In this document: positions 42,911 through 54,837 of the stretch, in pieces
How the letters are laid out: every line of letters begins with the position of its first letter
How positions within the stretch are numbered: the stretch's first letter is position 1
Origin: Lactifluus volemus
Lineage: Eukaryota > Basidiomycota > Agaricomycetes > Russulales > Russulaceae
Length of the DNA: 64,000 bases
Direction of reading: 5' to 3'
NCBI GenBank assembly: GCA_022376515.1
Contig: WTXI01000004.1
Location: 186,001 to 250,000 of the forward strand
Notes under the pieces: generated by a model
Seen by the model: only the letters and a program-made list of their open reading frames with translations
Databases searched by the model: none
What the model was told of the DNA's origin: nothing
Program-made: the position numbers and the translations under genes

Positions 42911-43639
42911 TCAGCATTGAACTGAAGATGTACACCTTCGAATCCAGACGAAAAACGACACAGAATCTTTCATCTTGAGTCCAGGGTAGCCTACCAAAAC
43001 GCCGCCATTTTCATCATTCGCGTGAAAGATAGACTGACCCATTTTCGAGTTACCCGAGGTACCCGAACCACCCCTCCACAAGTTTGAACGCAAGGGCGAC
43101 GAACGCCGCCACAGCCAGAACGAGCGAAACAAGGGGCGTAGTATCACTGGATGGAGCACGACTTCAAGCTCCGCAGGATTCGCAAGATACGCACAGGCGG
43201 CTACATGGCGGGATTCTTTATCACGGAGCTTAGAAAGACGGGCAGAAATATCCGATAGACAGGTTGAGCTCAAAGTGCAAAAATTCAAAAAAAAGTGACA
43301 GACGCACCACAGGTGTTCTATCGATGTTATTGGTGGTATGCTATTCATATTTGGGCCGATACTATTCTTTCCTCTTACCTGCATCACGCATACATTCGTC
43401 TCAGCGGCGGTGAAAAGAAGGATGGATGGAGAAAACACAGACCTTGTAACTATCACGTATCCAGTGTGGTATAAAATGGGTTCGGTAAGTGTCGTTTTGC
43501 CAGAGTCTACAGTATGTGTTGACGCTACGGTGTTGTTAATGTTTTGACCAGTGACAATCGGGCCCGTTGGAGATCGTGAAAGTGGCGAGGTATTATTAGC
43601 TTGAGGTTTTACGTTCGTAGCAGTGCAGGTATGAGGCAT
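42911..43639 (-). CDS. Hypothetical protein relic, paired with 48236-48886
   Basis: An open frame of 242 codons from an ATG at 43639 (MPHTCTATN). I do not recognise it. The part from [15 protein letters not shown] through [24 protein letters not shown] and [19 protein letters not shown] is kept in the partner copy at 48236-48886. Differences there are often at third positions, and length differences are multiples of three or compensate within a few dozen bases, which hints at past coding. It lies in the same place and direction as the decayed relic in the other spacers (LSKLRDKESRHVAA here, GFRDKECCHAAA near 31500). The first 100 codons may be intron-containing rather than coding. Confidence 0.35.
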   Translation of the reverse strand: MPHTCTATNVKPQANNTSPLSRSPTGPIVTGQNINNTVASTHTVDSGKTTLTEPILYHTGYVIVTRSVFSPSILLFTAAETNVCVMQVRGKNSIGPNMNSIPPITSIEHLWCVCHFFLNFCTLSSTCLSDISARLSKLRDKESRHVAACAYLANPAELEVVLHPVILRPLFRSFWLWRRSSPLRSNLWRGGSGTSGNSKMGQSIFHANDENGGVLVGYPGLKMKDSVSFFVWIRRCTSSVQC

Positions 43640-43933
43640 GGTGACGGAGAACGAAGAAACGAAGGGACGGCATAAAGGCTTAACTGAATCTGGACATCAC
43701 GTGATTGAAAGTTCCTAAAAGCTCTGAAGGAAAAGGCGTTGACAATTGTAGTCTACATGTAGACCCATCACGGGGACATGCTATCTAACCTCAAGTTATA
43801 GTTAGACAGTCCAAGGAACAATGTGTGGACACGAAATGTCGGAAACGAGAACTAGAGTATGATACTCAATATAAAGAAGCCTGAGGCTCTAAGAAGCACA
43901 CCGCTGTTCATTTTGGGTACAGACAAAAATATT

Positions 43934-44021
43934 TCCTTCGGACTGGAATCGAACCAGCAACCTTGGGATATCACAGATGCCCTGTTATAGTCCCATGCTC
44001 TTCCAGTTGAGCTACCAAAGG
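43934..44021 (-). tRNA. tRNA-Tyr-like gene, anticodon ATA, 15-nt intron
   Basis: A full cloverleaf can be drawn: acceptor CCTTTGG/CCGAAGG (one T-G pair), D stem GCTC/GAGC, anticodon stem TGGGA/TCCCA, variable AGGTT, T arm CTGG-TTCGATT-CCAG and discriminator A. The anticodon loop reads CTATAA before a 15-nt intron (CAGGGCATCTGTGAT) in the normal place, one base after the anticodon. A C1-G72 pair and an intron are marks of eukaryotic tRNA-Tyr. The expected anticodon is GTA, but here it is ATA. Box A (TAGCTCAACTGG) and box B (GGTTCGATTCC) fit the consensus, and a T5 run follows as a pol III stop. Confidence 0.8.
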
Positions 44022-44219
44022 TTGACTGTCAATACAGTGGTATGAGCGACGAACAAGATGCATGTGGTAAAATTTACCTATTGTACCACACCATCATGAC
44101 TTGGAAGAATAGAGACAAAGGGGTGTGTCAATAAACAGTTCGTACTCCTCACCGACAGCACTGGCAGTTTGTACCGAAAACAAGAATAACGATAATCCAT
44201 TTGAACAGAGAAAAAGATT

Positions 44220-44307
44220 TCCTTCGGACTGGAGTTGAACCAGAAACCTTGGGATGCCACAGATGTTCTGTTATAGTCCCATGCTCTTCCGGTTGAGCTA
44301 CCGAAGG
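44220..44307 (-). tRNA. tRNA-Tyr-like gene, anticodon ATA, second copy
   Basis: Same layout as the copy at 43934-44021, with acceptor CCTTCGG/CCGAAGG fully paired and a 15-nt intron (CAGAACATCTGTGGC). The anticodon loop is again CTATAA, so the A at position 34 is shared. The T loop is TTCAACT (box B GGTTCAACTCC, still within consensus) and the outermost T-stem pair is a T-T mismatch. A T5 run follows. Flanks are shared with the first copy for about 25 bases on each side (ACAGTGG before, ACAGA-AAAA after), which indicates a tandem duplication. Confidence 0.75.
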
Positions 44308-45792
44308 TTAACTGCCATTACAGTGGCACGAGTGATGACTTCTATGTTTCGCACGTGACTCATGTATGGGTCGAGGCGTCGAGCTGTCTCAACCTTACTG
44401 CTACTCCATCAAAGTCTTTTACAAATTGCTTACTTTTGCATATTAAAACAAACCGAGTACAACAGCGCCTGTTGCACAGAATAATCTCAGGGATATGTGA
44501 ATTACGGTGCTCGTACTCGCATGGTTCGATGATGTTCTCGAAGAGGCTGTTGGATCGTGAACCAAAGGGGGGGACGTGGTCGTTGGCACGGATGGAGTGA
44601 TGATGGACCCAGCAGTCCACGATTGTCATCGGCAGCTGTGCAAGCAGCGATGCTATTACTGATCCCGCATTGGAGAGCCAGGGTCAAGGATTGCTGTAAA
44701 TTGACGTAGGCCAGATGGGCGTCGACTGGACCTTCGACGAGCGTGGCTGATCCCGGAAAAGTATATCGCGACGAGATGAGAAATGAGATCACCATCGAAA
44801 AAAAGAAAAAAGTCCCGCACTAGTACCCGTGAATGGGACTTGATTGAAAGTGCCCGTGGAAGAGCCTTGTACAATCTCCCAGGTGGTACGACCACGCCGA
44901 GGTTGTTGACGCTTAACGGTTGAGGGTCAAAGCCAGGTATGAAGAGGGACGTGTCTGCACTGACACCTGACGATGGCAAGACTATGAGTAAGACTCGAAG
45001 ATTTCATGGATGAGAGGAGGATATATAATGCACATTGCGCGAAGCGATACAGGATGGTCAAAGAAATGATTTTAAAAGAGCGCATGTGAGTAACCAAAGT
45101 GGGGCACGAAATTGTGGGATGACGAGGTATCAATAAGTTTCGAGGGAATAAGACCCATATCATAAGAAAAATTTGCTGGCAACATGGTCCTTGTGGGTAA
45201 GTGCCATACGGTTAACCACGGTAACGTACGAACTACATTCCATGTGCAAACCATGTGAGCTCTTCACGTGAGAGATAAGCCGTTTCCGGTTACTATGAAG
45301 CACCTACAGTAATATCTCTTGTGGATCGCAGCGCATGCAGGGCCTTATGCTACTTGTCATTTATTTTCCGTGCCTCGACAGAGGCAAGAGTGTCAGCTGG
45401 GACGGTGGTGCGTGGGAACGCTGAGGGTCCGGACTCCGGACTCCGGAGATCGGTTCACGTGATCTGCGTTGCTGTTACAACCATCTGCCTTAATGCCCCC
45501 AATTTAATTATGATTATGTGGTCATGAACACGGCAGGGGATATGAGTGAGCACCAGTGAGATATTCACATTTATACTGAGACGCACTCTGTTCCACCACC
45601 GGTCGTGAGATCTGTACCTGAGACTACTACTAAGATAAGCTAGTTTGGGCCGCTTCGCTGCGATCTCAACAATAATTAAAATCTGGTGGTCACCACAAAC
45701 AGGAGAGTAGGCGGATGTCACGGTGTGAGCGCGATTAAGATATGGGGAGTTGTGTCGAGACGTACCTCGATCCACCAATTAGTGCCCACACG
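44308..45792. other. tRNA-bearing block (right part) and 3' flank of copy 12
   Basis: About 44308-45467 belongs to a block absent from the partner spacer near 49340. It contains no frame that can be defended; open stretches on both strands are short and unrelated to the rest of the window. A tandem GGACTCC-type repeat is at about 45430-45448. From 45468 on it is the common 3' flank (ATTTATACTGAGACGCACT, TTCCACCACC) leading to the end of copy 12. Confidence 0.5.
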
Positions 45793-47340
45793 CTACAGAT
45801 ACCTGGGTGCATCGAACATCGATCGATCCACCAAGCGCAGGCTCACGGGATGGCCCGATAATTGTCGCTCATTAAGAAATCTGGTAAGTGCATCCCGAGC
45901 ATCGCTTCCTCCAGAATATCCAATCTCCTCAAGATTCGGAAGGAGCTCCAGTGGTGGCTCTCCCTCGTCAGATGGTAAGGAATGGAAGATTCTGCTAATG
46001 AGACCATCTTTTACATGAATGGCCTTTGCGTTGGAGAATGGCCTAAGGAGTTCACGCCACTGACTTCGGTCGATATTGTTGTGCCATGCTGATGGATGAT
46101 AGTGTTCGTCGTAGCTGAGTGAAACTTGCTCGACAACAGAAAGTACAGGTGAAAGTGTACCAAAGAATTGAACCACAGACGCAACGTGCCAGCCGAGATG
46201 ACCGGGTCCACATAAGAGCTGCAACATCAAAGAAGTGTCCCACTTCCAAGGGACCGCAATTAAGGAAACAAAAATTCGAGAAACGTTACGTGGATAGTCC
46301 TAAATACGAGGCTCTCGGATGATTGGATGAACTGACAGAGGCGTGGAACCGTAAGGGGAAGCTGATTAAAAAGATTGACATGAAGGATGCTGAGGGAAGG
46401 GGCGCTGATCCAAGCAACAAGGCCTTCCAAATATGTGGCTGTACCTCGGAAAAAAAACTGGCGTAGGTTAGGAAGTGTCGTCATTATGTCCGGGGTCTGG
46501 CGCAACTGCCTTTCAACACCATCGTTGGAGGTAGAGGAATGAAATGTAATGGACAGCCTCTCCAGCTTGAGCATAAGCGAAAGTCGGGTAAGTATATAAC
46601 TTGGGGGGAAAGCGGATGCTGCGATATTAAAAAGCTCGAGAGTGACGAGTCCCGCAGTAGTGGTAAGTAAGGGTGATCCAATTGGAAGGGAAACCATCGT
46701 CAGTTTGAGATGGCGTAGATTGGGGGCTTGAAACGTTACAGGAAGGACCACTTCGGCCCCGGATTGGATATTCATGTGTTCCAGAACAGGGAATTGATCA
46801 TCCATAACCGCGACGAACTTCCCCGGATTTGACATCCAAATGTCAATGTGATGCACGCGATCACGATGCGAAAGTGCGAGGAATATACCCGATTCATCTT
46901 CTGTTGTTATCATCGAATCAGTATAATAGATGGTGAGCGGTAGAAGTGGCGAATGTGCGAGCATGTCCGCTACAGCACACCAACGGTGCAGAACAGATGA
47001 AGGTCGAGCCGGGATGGTGATTCAAGAATAAGATTTCGCCAGAGTCGACAAACATGTGCCAGTTTGTACCACCAATGTTGGCGGCGCCATGTAACGTTCA
47101 GTAAAGTGTCCTCTTCATATTGGACCGGTTCTGCCAGCCGATAGAGATCAAATATATTGAGAAGCACATCATCGTTGAGAATACGTATAGGTGAGCCTGA
47201 GTGTCTTCTATTGCTGTCGAGCCTAATCTTTATGTTTGTCAACAGATCAAGGATACAAAGATTTGGAACTGCTTACCATGACGTCGGCCGAGCCTTCTAA
47301 TGAGGGGAGGAATAATTATGGTAGAGCAGCAAGCAGACAT
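45793..47340 (-). pseudogene. F-box-like copy 12, frameshifted
   Basis: All parts of a family gene are present in order, from the ATG at 47340 (MSACCST-like first exon) to VSLRLVDRSMFDAPRYL, but in three frames. One base is missing near 46975 (TACAGCACACC where relatives have TACAGGCACACC). Another is missing near 46270, so the frame ends LEFLFP and a stop. The exon 2 start also lacks a base (GAGCCTAATC for GAGTCCTAATC). The F-box segment (RILNDDVLLNIFDLYRL, HWWYKLAHVCRLWRN) and body are otherwise well kept, so the damage is recent. The part around TSLMLQLLCG and FRTIHVTF resembles copy 5. Confidence 0.88.
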
Positions 47341-49673
47341 TTCAGGAGGTGAGTAATGACGTGGACGTGATTAAAGCGTTCACGGTGTAGCAATGACGGT
47401 GGTGTGCATGGGCGATGCTTGGCGCCGAGCTGTTGGCATGTTGCCACGTGCGCATATGACACAGCGCGGAAATGGCAAGACGAAACCTCATCGTCTATAA
47501 ACCGTTCAAGAAGTTACAAGAACTGCTCACTGACACTTTTTGTGAACACCTTCTACACCAAATTTCGAGCGCGTGTCTGCGGAACGCTGACGAGCGTCGC
47601 ACAAAGATGAACTTACCGATCCTACTACAGCAGATTGAATTTTTTGCCAGTGGCGTCCGTTGTTTCTTCTCCTAACGATGACTAGCAAGGCACACGTAGC
47701 GATGACTTACTGACTCTTAGGAGGATTCCACAGGCGGACGCTGCGCAGCTATCCTGGAATTTCGGCCCAAGAGATTCGATCGCTGGCGCGGCGTGTCTGC
47801 TGCTCCCGGGTCGCTCGAGTTGGAGGCCTGGCGGGTCCTCCAGTGAGCGCGTGAGAGCGTTCCGTCCTTGGATATGGGGCTGTACCGCATCGTGGACCCG
47901 TCGTTAATTTCGGCATTCAACATGCGCTGTGCGTCAAGCGGTGCCAAGCTTGACTAACTTAGGTTGATGAGAATGGTTGATGGTCATTGGGTGGTAGCAA
48001 CTGAATCCTAACACATGCCAGGCGATGGAAACGTCATGATATATTCAGTTATATAGGTAGAGTACATGTCATTATGTAGAAATGATCGCGGATTCTCTCT
48101 CCTCCAAAAGTCTCTTCACCTGGTATGAAGAGGGTAATAGAGCGTAAGCGGGGAGTGCTATGGGCAAGTTGCATTAAAGGGCAGGGGCCCAGGCGACGGA
48201 GAATTGCACGTAGATCCTGTTCGAGAACGTCGGGCTCAGCTTCCGTACGAGCAGAAGTAAATAGTAAGGGAAACTCGACGTACGGGTGGGGGTAAAGGAA
48301 AGATGCCATGGAACGAAAGCAGGCAATTCCAAAAGATAAATACGCGTGGCAGGCTCGATATTCCGACATCGCCTAGGATGTCAGCAGCCGCAGCCACGAT
48401 GATGCACTCGTCCGTCAAAATGAGGGGTTTGATGAGTACAGCCCAGCATTGAACGGAAGATGTACACCTTCGAATCCAGACGAAAAACGACACGGCGTCT
48501 TTCATCTTGAGTCCAGGGTAGCCTACCAAAATGCCGCCGTCTTCATCATCCCTCGTGAAAGATAGACTGACCCATTTTCGAGTTACCCTCGTACATCCAC
48601 ATATACGTGAGCTGCCCGAACCTCCCCTCCACAAGTTTGAATGCAAGGGCGACGAGCGCCGCCACAACCAGAACGAGCTAAACAAGAGGCGTAGTTTCAC
48701 TGGATGGAGTACAACTTCAAGCTCCGCAGGATTCGCAAGATACGCATAGGCGGTTACACGGAGCTTAGAAAGATGGGCAGAAATATCTGATAGACAGGTT
48801 GAGCTCAACGTCCAAAAATTCAAAAAAAGTGACAGACGCACCACGGGTATTCTATCGATGTTATTGGTGGACAATTTGATACCCATCTCGCTCCAGCTCT
48901 ATGCTATTCATATTTGGGCGGATACGATTCTTTACTCTTACCTGCATCACGCATACATTCGTCTCAGCGCCGGCGGTGAAAAGAAGGATGGATGGAGAAA
49001 ATACGGACCTTGTGACTATCACGTATCCTGCCAGTGTGGTTCGGTATGTGTCGTTTGCCAGAGTCTACGGTATGTGTCAATCTTACGGTGTTGTTAATGC
49101 TTTGACGTAGCACTGCAGGTATGAGGCATGGCGACGGAAAACGAAGAAACGAAGGGACGACACAACTTAATCTGGACATCACGTGATTGAAAGTTGAACA
49201 AGGGATATCTGGCTCTGAAGGAAAAGGCGTTGACAATTGTAGTCCACATGTAGATCCATCACGGGGACATGCTCAGGTTATAGTTAGACAATCCAAGGAA
49301 CAATGTGTGGACACGAAACGTCGGAAATGAGAACTAGAGTATGATATAGAGTGCTGTTATAACTATCTGCCTTAATGCCGCAATTTAATTATGTGGTCAT
49401 CATGAACACGGCAGCTGATATGAGAGTGAGCGCCAGTGAGATATTCACACCTATACTGAGACGCACTCTGTTCCACCACCAGTCGTGAGATCTGTACCTG
49501 AGACTACTACTAAGTTTGGGCTACTTTGTTGCGATCTCATCGATAATTAGAATCTGGTGGTCACCATGACCAGGAGAGTAGGCAGGAGTCACGGGGTGAG
49601 CGCAATTAAGACATGGGTAGTTGTGTCGAGACGTACTCCGATCCACAAAATAGCAGCTAGCACCGCCCACATG
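47341..49673. other. Spacer between F-box copies 12 and 13
   Basis: A duplicate of 41923-45792 without the tRNA-bearing block: the two align through ACTAGAGTATGAT (about 49345), and then this copy goes straight to GCTGTTATAACTATCTGCC, which matches 45470 onward. Apart from the hypothetical frame at 48236-48886, no gene is seen. The last 200 bases are the common 3' flank of the F-box genes. Confidence 0.6.
48236..48886 (-). CDS. Hypothetical protein relic, partner of 42911-43639
   Basis: 216 codons from an ATG at 48886 ([16 protein letters not shown]). It shares [49 protein letters not shown] and [19 protein letters not shown] with the partner, and continues about 70 residues further ([15 protein letters not shown]...). 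Compared with the partner it lacks six codons after LSKLR and has an insertion of 20 bases, corrected by one base about 30 bases later. Past selection for the frame is possible; present function is doubtful. No known domain is recognised. Confidence 0.35.
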   Translation of the reverse strand: MGIKLSTNNIDRIPVVRLSLFLNFWTLSSTCLSDISAHLSKLRVTAYAYLANPAELEVVLHPVKLRLLFSSFWLWRRSSPLHSNLWRGGSGSSRICGCTRVTRKWVSLSFTRDDEDGGILVGYPGLKMKDAVSFFVWIRRCTSSVQCWAVLIKPLILTDECIIVAAAADILGDVGISSLPRVFIFWNCLLSFHGIFPLPPPVRRVSLTIYFCSYGS

Positions 49674-51293
49674 CTACAGATACTGAGGTATGTCGAACAT
49701 CGAAGGATCCACCAAGCGCAGGCTCACGGGATGGCCCGATACTTGTCGTTCATTAAGAAATCTGGTAAATGCGTCCCGAGCATCGCTTCCTCCAGAATAT
49801 CCAATCTCCTCAAGATTCGGAAGGAGCTCCAGTGGTGGCTCTCCCTCGTCAGATGGTAAGGAATGGAAGATTCTGCTAATGAGACCATCTTTTACATGAA
49901 TGGTCTTCGCATTGGTGAACGGCCTAAGAAGTTCACGCCACTGACTTCGGTCGACATTGATGTGCCATGCTGATGGATAATAGTGCTGGTCGTAGCTGAG
50001 TGCAACTTGCTCGACAACAGGAAGTACAGGTGAAAGTGTACCAAAGAATTGAACTGCAGACGCAACCTGCATGTCGAGATCTCCGCACGTGATCTGCAAC
50101 ATCAAGGGATTGCCCTGGTTCCAAGGGACCGCATGTAAGGAAACGGCAAGCACACGGAAGGCTACCTGGACTGCCCTAAATGTGAGGCTCTCGGATGATT
50201 GGATGAACTGGCAGAGGCTTGGAACCAAAAAGGGAAGCTGATTTAAAAGATTGACACGAAGGATGCTGAGGGAAGGGACGCTGATCCAAGCAACAAGGCC
50301 TTCCAAATATGTGGCCGTACCTCGGAACAAAAACTGGCGTAGGTTAGGAAGTGTCGTCATTATGTCCGGGGTCTGGCGCGAGTGCCTTTCAACGTCATGG
50401 TCGGGGGTAGAGGAACGAAATGCAATGGACAGCCTCTCTAGCTGGAGCATAAGCGAAAGTCGGGTAAGTATATGACTTGGAGGGAAATAGGCGGATTCGG
50501 GGATATCTATAAGCTCGAGAGTGACGAGTCCGGCGGTACTCGTTGTGAGTAAGGGTGATTCAATTGGAAGGGAAGCCATCGACAGTCTGAGATGGCGTAG
50601 ATTTGGGGCTTGAAACGTGACAGGAAGGACAACTTCGGTCCAAGATTGGATATTCATGTGTTCCAGAACAGGGAATTGATCATCCATAACCGCGATGAAC
50701 TTGCCCGGATTTGACATCCAAATGTCGACGTGATGCAGGCGATCACGGTGCGAAAGAGCGAGTATTAAACCCGATTCATCTTCTGCTGTTATCCCCCGAC
50801 CCTTAGTGTGATAATAAACAGTGAGTGGTAGAAGTGGTGAATGTGAGAGCATGTCCGCTACAGGCACACCAACTGTGCAGAGCAGATGAAGGTCGAGCCG
50901 GGATGGGGATTCAAGAATAATATTTCGCCATTGTCGACAAACATGTGCCAGTTTGTACCACCAACGTTGGCGGTGCCATTTAATGTTCAATATATTCTCT
51001 TCATATTGCCAGTGGACCGGTTCTGCCAGCCGATGGAGATTAAATATGTTGAGAAGCACGTCATCGTTGAGGACTCGGATACGTATTGGTGAGCCTGAGT
51101 GTGTTCTATTGAGAAGCACATCGTCGTTGAGGATACGTATCGGTGAGCCTGAGTGTCTTTTATTGCTGTCGAGTCCTAATCTTTGTCAACAGATTAAGAA
51201 TACAAAGATTTGGAACTGCTTACCGTGACGTCGACCGAGCCCGAGCCTTCTAATGAGAGGAGGATAAAATGTGGTAGAGCAACAACCAGGCAT
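49674..51293 (-). CDS. F-box-like leucine-rich protein, copy 13 (523 aa, duplicated F-box helix)
   Basis: Predicted CDS is complement(join(49674..51175,51224..51293)). Exon 1 encodes MPGCCSTTFYPPLIRRLGLGRRR-like residues with two extra codons. The 48-nt intron (51176-51223) is the shortest among the intact copies. Exon 2 starts with the F-box helix twice: HSGSPIRILNDDVLLN is followed at once by RTHSGSPIRIRVLNDDVLLNIF, because about 60 bases are duplicated in tandem in frame. RWWYKLAHVCRQWRNIIL, the leucine-rich body and VSGHPVSLRLVDPSMFDIPQYL are normal. The frame is open throughout, so this variant may be functional. Confidence 0.87.
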
Positions 51294-53274
51294 TTTCAGG
51301 GAAGCGAGTAAAGATGTGGATGTGATCGAATAGTGTTCAGCAATGTGTAGGCCTCTTGGATGACTGATGCCTCATTCCCGGGCCTAAAATGGTGCTGGCG
51401 CTGGCGGTGTAGTAGGACGCTGACCTATATCCAGGGTTGGACGCTGGCATCCACCTTCCTCGTCATTATCATCGCCGCCGTCGTCACCTCATTATGAACC
51501 ACTTTTTCACACTTTCACGTACCCCTACATTTATATAATATGCGTGCGGATACAGCGCAGAAAGGTCAACACTGGTCCACCAACGCCACGTCACGCCGAA
51601 CACTGGCACATACCTCACAAAAGCGCCACGGATAGGGGACGTACTACAGCTCTGCTAGACAGCGTGCGTTGTTTCTTCTCCAAATGATAACCAGCGAAAC
51701 CCCTGTTACACAGGTGGTAATGACCGACCGACCGACTCTGATTGTTGCAGGATCGTCTGGCGCAGGCGGACGCCCCCAAGTGGGCAACATCCCCGAGAGG
51801 TCGCACGAATCAATACGATCTTGTTTCAGTCATCGCTCCGTACTCCCATGTGGCGCCCGCACTCACGAACGCAAGCGGAGACGAGCGGTGAATATGCTAT
51901 GGGCGATTGGGTTCCTCTCAATTCGTCTTTCCCCGAGCATGGAGCTGCGCAAATATCCGGTCCAGTGCCAAGACAAATTGCAACAGCAGCTAATGTGGGA
52001 GGCTAAGAGCAGATGACGGTCGCTGGCTAGCTGTGATCTCCATACATACCACAAATCATGATATATTTGTATGTATTCGTGCCTCCACATCAGTCACTGA
52101 CAAATGGGTAGAGTATATGAATAAGGTATACTTGTACATTAACATTCACACTCGAATATTTTGACACGTATTTGGTACAATCATACCGTCCTTTATTTTT
52201 CCGTCGTTAGCACTTTGTCGTCCTTGATTTATCAATCACTCCTTTTCTTTTTTTTTTGTGTCAAGTCACTCGTACCGATCACCGCTATCCTCGCCATTTT
52301 GCGTTCCCAGCTTCTCCTGGGCCTTTGGCCTTACCCGCAACATCGGAAGTAGAAGCGCCTCTTTCCTAAATGAACGCCCGTGGACGATGATGTGGTGTTT
52401 CAATTCGAATCTGACATTCGGATGGTTCATGAATTTCTGTACCAGGACAGCTTGATGAAAACGAGAAGTGCTGATGAGGCCGAAATGAGCTAAACTGGTC
52501 GCGGACTCGGATGCGCAGGCACTACGGTGTCATATGCGACAATCTCACGCTTTGTGGGATTTGGGGACCCTCGTACTAGACTGGATCGCCGTGGCGAGTT
52601 GGGCGTTAGATGGGATCGCATCGTTCAGGGGAAAGTCCCGCAATTGTCAAAGACTTCGGTGCTTGGACGCTATACAACTGGTTGGACTTTTCACTAGCAA
52701 ACGCGGTTGCTCTATTCATAAGAGTGGCAGAGTACTAGTATCGCTGATTGCAGTAAACACGTCACATTCGTAGCAGCTTCAAGTTCTAGCGCAGATGCAT
52801 GCCGACAAAAACGAAGAAAAGAGGGGTGACTGGTTTGCACACAGGGGCAAGCGAGTGGAAGATGAGAGATGTCTTGGTCAGTACGTCACGAGATTGCAAG
52901 ACTTGATACGCATTCCAGTTGTTGATACGTGGTAGGCATAAACAGTCCGAGTCGTAGAGTGTACGTAAATACGTCCCAAGGACTCGGAAATGACACCACG
53001 AATAACGATGGTCAACATGTATGGAGAGACAAATTATACTTAGAGTTCTATCTGAGGAAGGATATGTCATAGTCATCAAGAACGCATACAACTATCATGA
53101 CGAAGACTATGCTAAGCTAGGCCGCTTTGTTGCGATCTCATCAATGATTGAAATCTGGCGGTCATCGTGAACTGGAGCGTAGGCGGGTGTCACGGTGTGA
53201 GCACGATTAAGATAAGGGTAGTTGTGTCGAGACGTACTTCGATCCACAAAATAGCGTCTAGCATCGCGCACACG
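51294..53274. other. Spacer between F-box copies 13 and 14
   Basis: About 51320-52110 is the plus-strand upstream block, with an acceptor-like CGACTCTGATTGTTGCAGG at 51733-51751. Its second half is open on the plus strand (51669-52016) and ends PVQCQDKLQQQLMWEAKSR, the longest form of this phrase in the window. A T run is at about 52244-52256. About 52270-52640 is the minus-strand relic (PKAQEKLGTQNGEDSGDRYE), and about 52880-53100 is the common 3'-flank block. The start of this spacer is nearly the same as the right edge of the window (63500-64000). Confidence 0.5.
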
Positions 53275-54837
53275 CTACAGATACTGAGGTATATCGAACA
53301 TCGAAGGATCCACCAACCTCAGGCTCACGGGATGGCCCGACACTTGTCGTTCATTCAGAAATCTGGTAAATGCGTCCTGATCATCGCTTCCTCCAGAATA
53401 TCCAATCTCCTCAAGATTCTGAAGGAGCTCGAGTGGTGGTTCTCCATCTTCAGATTGTAAGGAACGGAGAATTTTGCTGGTGAGACCATCTTTTACACGA
53501 ATGGCCTTCACGTTGGCAAACGGCCTAAGAAGTTCACGCCATTGTCTTCGGTCGACATTGTTGGGTAGACAGTGCTCGTCGTAGCTGAGTGCAACTTGCT
53601 CGACAACAGAAAGTACAGGTGAAAGTGAACCAAAGAGTTGCGCCATAGACACTACCCGCCAGTCGAGATCGGCGCACCTGATCTGCAACATCAAGGGAGT
53701 GTCCGACTTCCAAGGGACCGCATGTAAGGAAACGGTAAGGGCACCGAAAGTTACCTGGACAGCCCTAGATGTAAGGTTCTCGGATGATTGGATGAGCTGC
53801 CAGAGGCGGGGAACCGTGAAGGGGAGGCTGGGGGGGTGATTAATAAGATTGACACGAAGGATGCTGAGGGAAGGGGCACTGATCCAAGCAACAAGGCCTT
53901 CCAAATATGTGGCCGTACCTCGGAACAATAACTGGCGTAGGTTAAGAAGTGTAGTCACGTCCGGTGTCTGGTGCGACTGCTCTTCAATATCATGGTTGGG
54001 GAAAGAGAAAATAAAAAGAAAAGTGATGGACAACCTCTCCAGCTTGGCCATAAGCGAGAGCTGAGTAAGCAAATAACTCGGAGGGAGATAGGCAGACGCC
54101 GGGATATCGAGAAGCGAGAGAGTGACGAGTCCCGCGGCGGTAGTTGTGAGTAAGGGAGATGGCATCGGGACGGACAGTATGAGATGGCGTAGATTGGGGG
54201 CTTGAAGCGTTTCAGGAAGGTCAACTTCGGTCCAAGAATTGATAAACATGTATTCCAGTACGGGGAATCGATCATCCATAACCGTAACGAACTTCTCCAC
54301 ATTTGACATCCGAAGGTCAACGTGATGCACGCGATCACGGTGAGAAAGTGCGAGCAATAGACCCGATTCATCTTCTACTGTAATCTCCCGATTATAGTGA
54401 TAATAGATGGTGAGTGGTAGAGGTGGTGAATGTGCGAGCATGTCCGCTACGGGTACACCATTAGTGCAGTAGAGATGAAGGTCGAGCCCGGGCAGGGATG
54501 GTGACTCGGATTCAAGAATAAGATTTCGCCATTGTCGACAAACATGTGTCAGTTTGTACCACCAACGTTGATGGTCCCATCTGTAGTTCAACAAGCCTTT
54601 CTCATCCTCGTATTCGTCCGGTTCTGCAAACCGATAAAGATGAAATATATTGAGAAGCACGTCATCATTGAGGATGTGGATAGGTGAGTGTCGTCTATTG
54701 TTGTTGAGCCCTATTAGTAATTGGCAAGTTTGTGGTCAGGAACAGATCAGGGACACAATGATCATGATTTGGAACTGCGTACGTCGGCCGAGCCTTCTGA
54801 TGAGGGGAAGATAAACTATGGTAGAGCATCCAGACAT
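53275..54837 (-). CDS. F-box-like leucine-rich protein, copy 14 (496 aa)
   Basis: Predicted CDS is complement(join(53275..54710,54783..54837)). The ATG at 54837 gives MSGCSTIVYLPLIRRLGR. The 72-nt intron (54711-54782, donor GTACGC) is among the longest in the array. The F-box helix is PIHILNDDVLLNIFHLYRF, then an acidic linker and RWWYKLTHVCRQWRNLIL. Several in-frame insertions set it apart: SESPSLPG in the segment before LDLHLYC, FLFIFSF near the middle, and HPPSL before PFTVPRLW. The end is VSGHPVSLRLVDPSMFDIPQYL. Indels in multiples of three only, across 1.4 kb, argue that it codes. Confidence 0.88.

Noticed and set aside
52244..52256. T run as the tail of another minus-strand LINE copy
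   Set aside because: The bases next to it do not match the LINE 3' end, and no target duplication could be found.
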